The notes beneath the pieces are model-generated. The model had not been told where the DNA came from, did no database searches, and saw nothing but the letters and a program-made list of their open reading frames with translations. Positions 50,601 to 62,472 of a stretch of DNA of 64,000 nt are shown piece after piece (the first letter of the stretch is position 1; each line of letters starts with the position of its first letter). A program made the position numbers and the translations under genes. This DNA comes from Sinonovacula constricta (lineage: Eukaryota; Mollusca; Bivalvia; Cardiida; Solecurtidae): assembly GCA_007844125.1 (NCBI GenBank), contig CM017564.1, positions 10,079,520-10,143,519 of the forward strand. Direction: 5' to 3'.

Positions 50601-53600
50601 TGTATTAGTTATCTCCCTTGTGTCTATTTTCATTTGGTGCCACTTAGGAGAGCGGTTCCTCTTACAGAATAATTTTGTAGATGGGTACAAAAATGCAGCA
50701 GGCAATAAAAGAAATTGGCGGCTGTACAGCAAGATCCCTTTTTCTTGAACAAATAACAAGTATGCTAAGATTAGAATTGCAGTTTGTTATTATAACATTT
50801 TGTAAAAAATGTAAGCATGGAACTGTTTTCCGAGTTCTTTTTTCAAGAAAAGAACTGAGTATGCTGATGATAAGAGTGTAGCTAGCAATTACAACAAAAT
50901 GTAGCAGACAACGAGACAGCAAGGTAGCAGACAGTCTGGTTTTCAGTATTTTGATCTTCTTACTATATAACTCTTTCTGAGACCAAAGTGGGAGATTTTT
51001 TCTTGCGAAGTAGAAGATTTTTTATTTTTATATAATCAAAGAAGTAAGTTATCTGTTTCCAAGAAGTGAGATTTCTGAAAATGTGTAAAACACCACTCAT
51101 TTTCAAATAATTTTGAACCTTGAAAGTGGGAGTCTCCCTCCGAAAGTGGGAGTTCACATGTATTCTGTTGTTTTATTGAGCACTTTTGATGTAGCACGTC
51201 TGTGATATATCTAGTAAAATTTTATATAAGGACCATTTTAAATTCATTTGTTTATTTCCATATTTTTTATTATAATACTCAAGCACTTTTACTTGTTCCT
51301 ATTTTCATTAGCATGATACAATTTTATATTATTATTGCCATCCAAAGTGTTATCAAAAGTTAAAAAGATTAGATTATGGTAATTTTTCTACAGTAATAAC
51401 ATGCATATAAATATACCAACTAACAAGGGAGGTAACATTGTAATTTGGATAAAAGGAGTAGAGTCCCCTTAAAAATTAAAAAAACAGGGAATTGTAAAAT
51501 ATAAACAACAAATTGTAAAACATTACAAACATTACGAAAGAGTATAAGGCGCTGCCTTACTTGGGTGAAAACAGACAAGTTTGAAAAATGTTTTTATACA
51601 ATGTGAATCATAAAGTTAATATAAATATTAAAGAAAATATTAAGTTAATATTCTTGATTAAAAAAACCCTGCTGAATTTTAAGAAACTATTCATGTTAAA
51701 TTTGAATTATAAACAACTGAAAACGATAACATATTTTAAGGTATAAAGAAGCTTTTTAATAAAATTGCAATGTATGTTTTCTCTTTTCTATTTTGTAATA
51801 GTTACTATTAATTATTTTTTTATTATTCTTGTTAATAAAAAATATGTCATGAAATATTTTATAATAATAATTATACATTACATTATAGAGGGGAAGGCGC
51901 ATAAATGATAAAATGTACAATAAAGGCACAATGTGTTTGGGCGTAAACAATGCATATCGTGAGCATTCAAAAAATAAATAAAAAAATGTATGTAGTAATA
52001 GAAATGTTTAAAATGTATATGTTTGTTTTAAGAAATGGGGAAAAAGTGAGCAAATTTATATAAAATGAGCGGGTTTTGAAGATATAAGGAATAATTAAAA
52101 GATTATTTTATGTACAACCATGCAGATGGTCAAAGAAAAAAAAAAAAGAATTATTAAAGTTTTTTACGAAGCTAATTTTGTCTATTAGACATGCATTTGG
52201 TAAAGCATATAGCATCTATGATGAAAATGTAATCTCAACTGATGAGAAGCTTTTACTGTTGTTTTAAGAAAAAATAACATTAAAATGAATTTCTACCCTC
52301 TTTAAGTTGCTTATACATGTAGTATAAATTTTGTTGACAATCACACAAAGCATTCTCTCATGGTAATATCCATATAGATTTATTTTACTTTTTGATCCAT
52401 TCCGAATTCCGCAAATATTCTTCAAGTATTGAAAAACAATCTTTACTCATTATAAAGTCAGTGTCCTATTAATTCCATTTACGCAAAAAATAAAATCTTG
52501 AACATCTTATAACATTCTATCACTTCTGAGTTTGACTTAAATTAAATGCAACATCCACAATTAAAACACATTTCAACCTAATGCAGTCCTATACTGATGC
52601 GTCACTCTCTTTTTCCTTTCCCTCCTCCTTCATTCCCACCCTATACTACTCCTTATCTTTCTCCTCTTCCTCTTCCTCCTCGAAGTCATCATCGTACCTG
52701 TATTCTTCTGACAGCCACAAAAAGTCAGACCAAACTGTATTTAGTTGTCATGGTAACAAAATACAAAACTAATACACCTGGCTTGAATCCATAAAGTATG
52801 TTTTATTTTTCCTTTTTAATCTGAGCTATTTTTGTCAAATTAGAAGAAAAACAAACATCAGCAAATGCATAAAAAATTATATGCAATTTTTTTTACCTAA
52901 AATATTTCCTTAAATGGCTTAGTATTTCCTAAAAGTTAAGGTTGTGAAACAATTATAAGCTTCATATTTTGCACTAATGGTCAATTTATTATTTTCTTTA
53001 TGGAAACAATCCACTGGGTCAAAGGCTGCAAAATTCAATGATTGACACAAATTCAAATATTTGTTTTTCAAATTTCATTTTTCTCCAATGTTTAAATTTA
53101 ATTTTGGTTTGTAAAAAAATGTCCATTTCTACATAATTTTCAAAGACACTTGTCCTCAAAAACATGTTATAATAAATAATATATTAAATATAATAAACTA
53201 TTAAAAACAAATGCACTTTTTTAAATGTTTTTTTACATCTGGCACAATAATTGTAACCATAGCAACGTAATCTAAAGCTCTAATAGGATGACAACAGACA
53301 ATTGTCTTAATTGAATCACCAACCCACTGCTAGTTATTAATATTTCTTTCACTAAAGTTTTGGTTTTTGCAGAAATGATGTCAGAATTGCCCCAAACAGG
53401 GATCAGACATTGTTGCTTGTATTTGATAAAGGCAAACTACAGAGTAACCCCTTAAGGACAAAATCTTAACTGCAGAACACACTTTTTTTACTTTGTATAC
53501 ACGTGTAAACATAGCTGACAACTAAAACATAACACAAATCTTCGGCAATTGCCTTTTTCAAAAGTTAAACATAAACAATTTCTGTTGCTAAATATTTGCA

Positions 53601-56600
53601 AATGTTGATGTGTGCTATATTACGAAACACGGAAATGATGTCAAAGTCATCCAACGACAACATCGTTTTACCGCCATAAATCATGTTGACTTTGACATTA
53701 TTTCCACGTTTTCTAATATGGCAGCACACATAAACCTTTGCAAATATGTAGCGACAGAAGTTCTTTATGTTTAAACCTTGAAAAATGCAATTTGCTAAAA
53801 AAAAATTTTAAGAAAAAATATAATAAATATGGTTCCCTCTGGAACAATTTACATCATTGTGTAAAACATAACAAATTTCAAGGATATGTTATTTTTTGCA
53901 TTTGTAAATTGCTTATAATATAAAAAAAATAATTTAAAACTATCAAAAAGCTGATATAAGATTACAATACATTACTTTAAAGCTAGTCTAAAAGCACTTT
54001 ACAAACATTTATATAACTGCACAAATACATAAATATGAACTTATAACAATACATTATCAATGCTCTACTTAAAGCAATATATTTTTTTAAATTTTATTTT
54101 TTAAATTTTTTTTTATAATAAATGCACAAATATATCAAACAATGCATGAGTATTATATGTTTTTTATTCCATAATACTTACAATGTAAGTAATGTAATTT
54201 CATGTATGGGCAATTATAGTTTTTTTGTATTATTTTGTTTGATTTTTGTTTTAAATAACAATATCAATTAACACATATTTTAAAAAATTAAAAAAATATT
54301 TAAAATGGAATGTAAATCAAGGTACGTGTGTTATATTGATGCTGTTTATATGTTGTGTTGTTTTTTGTGTGTAACATTTTAAATTTGGATTAAAATCACA
54401 CAAATCCAGAAGCAAGTTCAGGTACAAATAAAATACTTATCCAACCATTGGTCATTGAAGTGTATTTCACATTATCTTTTATATTGAATGTAATTGTCAT
54501 TGAAGTGTATTTCACATTATCTTTTATATTGAATGTAATTGTCATTGAAGTGTATTTCTTTATATTGAATGTAATTGGCATTGAAGTGTATTTCACATTA
54601 TCTTTTATATTGAATGTAATTGGCATTGAAGTGTATTTCACATTATCTTTTATATTGAATGTAATTGTCATTGAAGTGTATTTCACATTATCTTTTATAT
54701 TGAATGTATTTGTCATTGAAGTGTATTTCACATTATCTTTTATATTGAATGTAACATGACTTTATATGTTACTGTTTCAATTTAAACAGTAGTAAAATAT
54801 GCATGGTTAAGTTTTAAGACCTGAATAACAAACACTATATTCCTTATATACAATACTAAATAGTGAATTTTCAAAAACATAAACTTCATTTAGTTTTTTT
54901 TCTCTATATTTTCATGTTCTGTGATGACATTGGTTTAAACTTTTATTGTAGCAATTTCAGTTTATTTTTATTTTTGAAATAACTACCAACATATATAAAT
55001 AAAAAACTGTCCAGCACTATTTCACAGTATCTTCTTTTTAGAAATATTGCATCCTATATGAAACATTGAAAAAAAAAGTTTGCTGTATTTAAAAAAAAAC
55101 CCAACAATACTGCAAAACTATAATACAAGCACTAAATGACAATGGCAGTAGGCGGACATTGTTAAAAAGTAGTATGCCTTTATAAATTGTTGCGACTTGG
55201 ATACAAGTAACACAAGCTGGTTCATTAAATTTCTTTTTCGTGAAAAAAAATAAATATTATAATTATTTATTGCAAAGATTCACACAAAATCAGCCTAGAA
55301 GTGATAAACTGGAAGCAAAGGAAAAGATATAAACTGTGATTAATCAGTCATCTAACAGTCCATCAAATCTAATACTTAGTGGCTTCCATGGCTACGACCT
55401 GAAGGTAAACATAAGGTCAAGGTCAGGTCTAAAAATAGAACACTCCGAAACATTGCACTTTACGAAGGCAAGCAAAAAAAAGGGAATATAACTTCATGGT
55501 AAGTTTAACTACTAAAATATTACTTCAATTAGAAAACAATTTGACTATCTGCGGTAAATAATTATGAAGTCAAGGTCATATTTATCAAGGACATAATAAA
55601 ATTCACAGACAGAATATCATGATGCATTTGCATAAATCATACAGCCAAGTCAAACCTTAAAAATGAAAATGAAACAAATCGGACAAGAGGGCTATGAAGG
55701 AGGAATATCGCTCACCTTGGTACTGAAGACATTTAGATAAAATTAGCAAGGAATATTAGCAATGTTAAAACAGACCAGAATAATATACAAGTGCACAAGC
55801 AAAATATGGACAACAGTTTTAATTTTTTTACTACATGGCCATATATGAATCTGACCAAGCCCTTGGGGGCAATGTTTTTGGATGCATCAAATTTCTTTGA
55901 CTACGATTGATAAAGAGCCATCCAAGAAACATGTATAGCAGATATTAAAACTCTCAGTTTCTGACAAGAATAATTTCCTAGTTTTCTAATATAACCATAC
56001 GTTGAAAATGGCCAAACCCCTGGTGGTCATGATGTTTTCAAAATTGTTTGAACAATCTTAATACAGGGCCATGGATACCATGCAAAATTGATACCAAATA
56101 TCAAGGCTCTAGATATTGCAGTTTCTGACAATAAGATTTTCTAAGTTTTCCTATATAGCCATACATTAAAAATGGCCAACTCTTTATGGTCAAGTCTTTA
56201 ACAACTTTTTGTCCCCCACTACCTGCTGAAGCTTCTGAAAGTTTGGCTGAATTTGGCCCAGTGGTTTTAAAGAATGTTGACGGATGTGTGACACTGGATG
56301 CTGGGTGTTCACAATAACTAACTCCGAGCATAGACTCAAGTGAGCTAAAAATGGGACAGGGGACAGTAATATACAGAGCTAAAGTCACGATAGTTTACTA
56401 GAACATGTATTCAGTCAGGTAACATTCAGAGCTTAAATCTCGTATTTCTCCACATGAACCATATGATTAGGAGAAAAGTAAAACAGAATGAGGTCAATTA
56501 TTTCTCTTTCTTTTCTACTACTTTTAGAGTAATGATTTTAATTACTTATCAAAGATTTGATTTACCATTTCATGTAACTTCTGAAAAGCAAGGCCTACAG

Positions 56601-59600
56601 CACGTCAAGAGTGATATTATTTAAAAGTCATTGATATTAAAAGAGAATATACAGGTAAATAATAAGCATATAGAGCATACATGTGAACTTTTTCTGAGGC
56701 CAAAGTGAAAGGTTTTCATTTGCAAAATGGGAAGTTAATTATTTTCATATAAAAAAAAACAAACAAAGAAGTAAGTTATCTGTTTCCAAGTTGGGAGATT
56801 TCTGAAAATGTTTTAAACACCCCTTATTTTCAGGCAATTTTGAACCTTAAAAGTGGGAGTCTCCCTCCAACAGTGGGAGAGTTCACTTGTATGATAGAGT
56901 ACCACATAATACAGGAATGTTCCTCTAAGCCTTTTAATCCAACTTTAGGTTGGCTGAATGTTTTTATTTGTATACCAACTTCATAAATTATCATTTGAAA
57001 GTAGGTCATAAGAATACTAGGTCACCAGGTCAAAATGTCGGCACAGATGGAACAAGGTCACGTTGACATTCGATAGCATCAAGAAACCAATGAAATAAAT
57101 TAATTTCAAAGATATCAATTATATCAATTACAGTGAATGCAATTGATATCAATAAAAAAGTCATTAAAAATGGTACAATCAATTAACAAACACATAGTGT
57201 GCTAATTAGCTCACACTTATCACAAATAAAATAATGTATTCAGAAAAAGGAGAAAAATCATATTAACAGAATGACCACTTTCAATATCAATAAAAATCAT
57301 TAAAAAAAAATTATGTTACCATTGGTAAAACCAAAGTTGTCAACAACATCAAAAGATTTAATTCCTTATAAAACATTTTTTATTTTGTTGTGGACGTTTT
57401 TTTCTGAATACATTTATTACAATGTGTGGATCAACATCTTGCTAAAGGAATTTTATCAGCAGTCACCATTATCATAGTTGGCAATTATGACAATTGTCAA
57501 CCTTGATTGCCTTTAAATGAAAATTGTAAGAAAATAAAAATCAAACTTGATTTTCAATCTTCTTCATTGAAAATCCATAAAAAACCTCCATAAGTATCAA
57601 GTGAAGCCTGGTTTTGCCAGAAATCATTAAATACTTATCTATGATCAAAATTAAAGCACCTGATATACTAAAAGTGTTAGAGGAAAAATATGACTTTTAG
57701 TTCAATTCTTGATGATTGTTGATAAATCATTTTTTATATTTACAATTGATTTCATGTTACTACGGTGACAGAAAATAAAATTCCTCAAGCAAAATAATCA
57801 GGAATGGGTGGAAAATCACTCAATTTGACTTACCTTCATCTTCAAAGTCATCTTCATAATCTGTAATAAAAAAATATCCAAAATATTTAATAAAAATTAA
57901 TTGAAGCATTAAAAAATACATTAATTTATGCTTGGAGAGTAACTTAAGAATATATGTAATATATTAACATGTATATCAAACTTACATTTAAAGTGTTTAT
58001 TAACAATTATAGAAACATGTTTGAGCAAATATATTTATAAATGTTATTTTGTGCTGAATATTTTTGCATATTTCAAGACAATATATTAAAAAAACTTAAA
58101 TATTTAACTGAACCCAATCTTAACTCCATAGTACATTGTATTAACGTATGAGGTTACTTTCTGAACAGCTTACATGCAGAATCACCACAAAACATGAACC
58201 AGTAAGAATATTTGAGGACATAAATGAAGATAAAAAAAAGTGCTTAACACCATGATGGACAAAAAGGAGCAAGAAAAGGATGTAAAGCTTATTAAAAGAA
58301 TGACAGAAAAGAACAATAATAACTAGTGCTATGTGTACAGTAGCACTACCAGGTTATTGTGCACTAATGACCTTCAATTTAGAGCCAGAGGTCAAGTGGT
58401 ACGAGACAAAAACTTGTAACTCCTCAGCCCCACATTATATGGGTTCAAGTCCTGGTCTGGCCAAGAACGTTCATGTGGGGGAGGCGGGGAGGTCTTCCAG
58501 CTGACCTGCCGTGATTCTACCCAGACAGAGATCTTAGTTGTTCCTTCAAAAATAATTAACTGGGCATTGTTGGGCATTGTCAATATGACCATACTTGTAT
58601 TGGTGTGTTGGAACAATAGGCAAACAAAAAACAATCACAATTTTGAAGAGAAAGCAGAAGGGACTGCTATATGATTACATTATCTAAAGTGAGGGAATAT
58701 TAATTTTTGGGGTGAACATGATGGAATTGTTTAACATCTTGGATGAAAAAATGAAGTAAGAACAATTAGTTTTGATTATATACATGTAGTTAAGCAGTGA
58801 AACTATATCAAAGAGTGCAGAAAAGCACATAGGAGCGATGATGATTAAATAACACTATGAATGTATGGTTTTGTTTTTTGTTTAATCGCACCAACACAAT
58901 TACAATCATATTGGCGACATCAGGCTAATTATTGGTGGAGGAAGACCCCAGACTTATGCCTGGGTAGAACTACTGGCGCACTGCAGGTTAGCTGGAAAAC
59001 CTCCTTACATGAAAGTTCTCACCCCGACCATGAGTTGAACCAACGTGGTGAGGGGCTGAGGAGTTTCAATTCAGTGACTCTAAAGGCTTGTCCACAGGCA
59101 CCCCACCATGAAAATAATACAACACTGAAAGGGAATTTAAATGAAAAGAAAAAAAAGTTGACACTTGATACAAACATTGCCAACACTGACACTAATATAA
59201 AGAAGATTAAATAAAATGAACAAAAGATAGAGGAAAGAAAACTGAAAGCAAAGGCATAATTAAATTAACAAAACGTAAAATTTACAATAATATGCACACT
59301 TGTGATTATTAAAGGTGGCATCCGACAGTTTACCAACACCAAAATGCATGTAATAATATGTTTCCATGGATAATGAGAATTTATGCATAATTTCTGTATA
59401 AAATTAAACTTTAGTCTAAATAAAGACGACTTCGAACACTACCTATATGTGAGACAGTACACATTGCGAAAAAAAATACTTCAATGTTTATTCGTTCCAA
59501 ATCCATAAATAAACACGATAAGCAATTTCTGCTAAAAACAGATACTAGCGTCAGCACGGACTACCCGGATGATGATGTAACGTGATCTCAAAAGTAAGTT

Positions 59601-62274
59601 ATCACGTGGTTTTCCTAGTTTAAAAATAGCGATCTCTGCAACGTGGCTCAAATAGGAAATACCTGTTTGTAATAATGATTGGGGTGTAATGCTTCACTGT
59701 TCACACAAATCTATGGCATCAATGAACAGCATTTTGCATGACCGTTTCAGGTAACAATGACTTATTTGGTTATTTGAGAAAAAATCTTTGGTCTAAACTG
59801 TCGGATACAACCTTTAACCCTTTCATTCATAGTTCATCTATAATTTTGAAAATTTACTTGACTTTGCTTTTTTTCTTTAAATGAGATAAAATGATTGTAA
59901 CAAATGTATGTTCAACTTGTAATAACAGATTTAAGGCTGAACCAGTCTACCCATGAACCCATAGTCATGCAGATTCAGCTAATGATTGGGAATGGTTTGT
60001 AAAGGCGTAAAATGGAATATGATTGTGAATGGTTTGTAAAGGCGTAAAATGGAATATGATTGTGAATAGTTTGTAAAGGCGTAAAATGGAATATGATTGT
60101 GAATGGTTTGTAAGGGCGTAAAATGGACTATGATTGTGAATGGTTTGTAAAGGCGTAAAATGGAATATAATTGTGAATGGTTTGTAAAGGCGTAAAATGG
60201 CATATACATGCAGCAAAGGGTTTAATAATAAGACAAACTGATAAGAGATCAATGAAACAACATAGATATTCTTAAAAGCAGTGAAAGATATAAAATAAAA
60301 TAAAAGTCCTGAAAAATCAAAATGAGGTGTAAATGAAAAAGGTGCTCATAAATACTGAAATAATACTAAACACAAAACAACCAAGAAAAGTTTCAGGCAA
60401 GCTGAATAGAGTAATTCACCCTTTCTGCGACGCCTTCTTGATTTGATCGTTGGTTCAGAAAGTTCTCTAAGTGTCTCTATGGTTTCATCACCCTGATCAG
60501 ATGTTTTCCTTTCCCTGTCTTCCACCTCAATGTCCGAGTCCATACTAACTTCTTTGGCTTTCATGTCATCATCAAACACTTCTGTGATATCCCTAGTCAC
60601 TTCATCATCAATGTTATCATCCTGATTATCTGCATCATTATTGTCCTTGTTAACATCATCTGCAACACCAATATCTACAGCCGTAGCATCAGAGTCATCC
60701 ATATTCTTTCCACTGGATCTCTCTTCCTGTGAACGTTCATTTATCTCTTGAACAGATTCTGTCCTGGACTCACCAGCAACCACTTCAACAATATCCTCTT
60801 CTTCATCATTTTCATCTTCTTCTTTCTCTTTTTCACTGTCATCTTTCTCATCTTTCTGTAAATCCTCTTCCATGTCCCCTTCAACAGCCTTGTCAGTTTT
60901 ATTTGTGCGATTCGTCAGAATTTCTTCGCTGACTTCTTTATCTGTATCATCAAAATCGTCCTCAAAATCATTTTCATAACCAGCTTCATCATTAGCCATT
61001 TCACCATCATCTCTCTTCCCAACTCCTGCCTTCCTAACATCTTCCCCATCCTTCTGACTATGTATCCCAGTATCCCGATCTTCATCAGAACTCTCAAATT
61101 TATCCATTTCCAGAACATTCTCTCGACTAGTCTGCTGATCTTGTTTCCGTGGTGATTGAGGTCGTGACCTCTTGACCTCATTTGACTTATGTGGAGTGAA
61201 TTTATCTGGTTTCAAATTTGGTTGCTGTGTTTTGGAGTTATCTCCCCTGGACTGCTCTCCTTCTTCCTCTACCTGCACCACAAATCTGTCTGTCTCGGAC
61301 AAACATTCCTCCTCTGAGATTGCCAAAGGGAGGTAAGTGAGAAAAAGGGAGATAATTAGCGTTGTTAGTTTACAGTGCATATAAAATGTTTGAAAATTGT
61401 TAGAAAAGCTGTTATATATAGATTATATATAGAAGAAATGTAGACAGTTAAAAAGAATGTCAGCGCATTACATTTTAAGCATATACAAAAATACAAAAAT
61501 CGAGCAAAATATAAATTGAGGTTTTCTTTGCATTGAAAAAAAATGCAAGTTGATAAAAAAGTGTATAAAACTGTTAAACTGTATGCAGTTTCTTGGTCTT
61601 ATGGATGACAACATCAGCTGAACTAGGCTATTACCTAAGATTTAACATGAAAACAAAACTAATAAGTCACCATAGTAACTTTTTTTTATGCTAAACATTT
61701 ATAAGATAAACTGAACAAAGTTGAGTATCTGTCAAATACTATCTGCAGTGAATAAGCCTATATTTTAAAAAAAGATGTCTAAATATGACCTAAAGCATGC
61801 AGAGTTATTGTAAACAGTTAAACAGTCAAATGGATGTTTAGAAACTCACACTTTGTAATTAAAAAAATTTAACCACATATTTTTGTCCTTAAACATAATC
61901 ATAACTTCCTATTAACTGTTGTAAAAGTATTTCCGCTTGTGGTTTTAACATTAATATTTATGAATAACTATAAAGTCATAGATTTTTTAAATAATGTTTT
62001 AATAAAATTAACCAGTTATTATTTACTTTGGTGACTTTACATCGTAAACTCTAAACTAGCAACTATGTGAAGAATAAAAAAACTATGTATTTGTCCTATC
62101 CACATAAAGTTAAAGTGCAAGATACAATTGTTAGCAACTAGCCATTTAGTAAATTGTCCGAACTTCAAGATAAAAAGGCACAATAGAGATGAATAATTGA
62201 AGAAAAAAATTTATTAAAGCAGAAAGTATTAGTAAAAAAACACAGCGTCTTGGAATCAACACACCAAATATATC

Positions 62275-62310
<36 letters not shown>

Positions 62311-62436
62311 ATAACCTACTATCAGCTCACTTTGAGATCAATCTTCTTCACCCGGGCCCTAGGTGTACCCTCTACCTTAACTTATGGTAATAAGCAACCA
62401 CTCATGTACTAACTGACACAATATATAATCCTGCAG

Positions 62437-62472
<36 letters not shown>

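Larger units (their letters stand above)
43149..57833 (-). other. 14.7-kb intron, mainly AT-rich
   Basis: The largest intron of the model, between the 27-nt microexon and the coiled-coil exon. It holds SINEs at 43996 and 45823, TTAA elements, a palindrome at 48819, the (ATC)n tract at 50222, a candidate terminal exon at 52707, the 45-bp array at 54451 and a bivalve-type repeat at 55683. I see no other exon. Confidence 0.6.
57861..60419 (-). other. Intron with SINEs and TTAA elements
   Basis: Non-coding between the acidic exon and the microexon. Everything recognised in it is listed separately: SINEs at 58381 and 58871, and TTAA elements at 59313 and 59818. Confidence 0.6.

Noticed and set aside
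52581..52794. Plus-strand Ser/Pro-rich small frames
   Set aside because: They are antisense to the acidic candidate exon and start in low-complexity TTC/CTC sequence.
59988..60211. CRISPR-like array
   Set aside because: Units are contiguous with no unique spacers, the host is eukaryotic and the array sits in a transposable element. The same applies to the arrays at 21512, 33881 and 54451.
60346..61380. A single-exon secreted or membrane acidic protein
   Set aside because: Strong acceptor at 61313 and donor at 60420 with phases matching both neighbours make it an internal exon. The hydrophobic ends lie in intron. Kept only as a low-interest finding.
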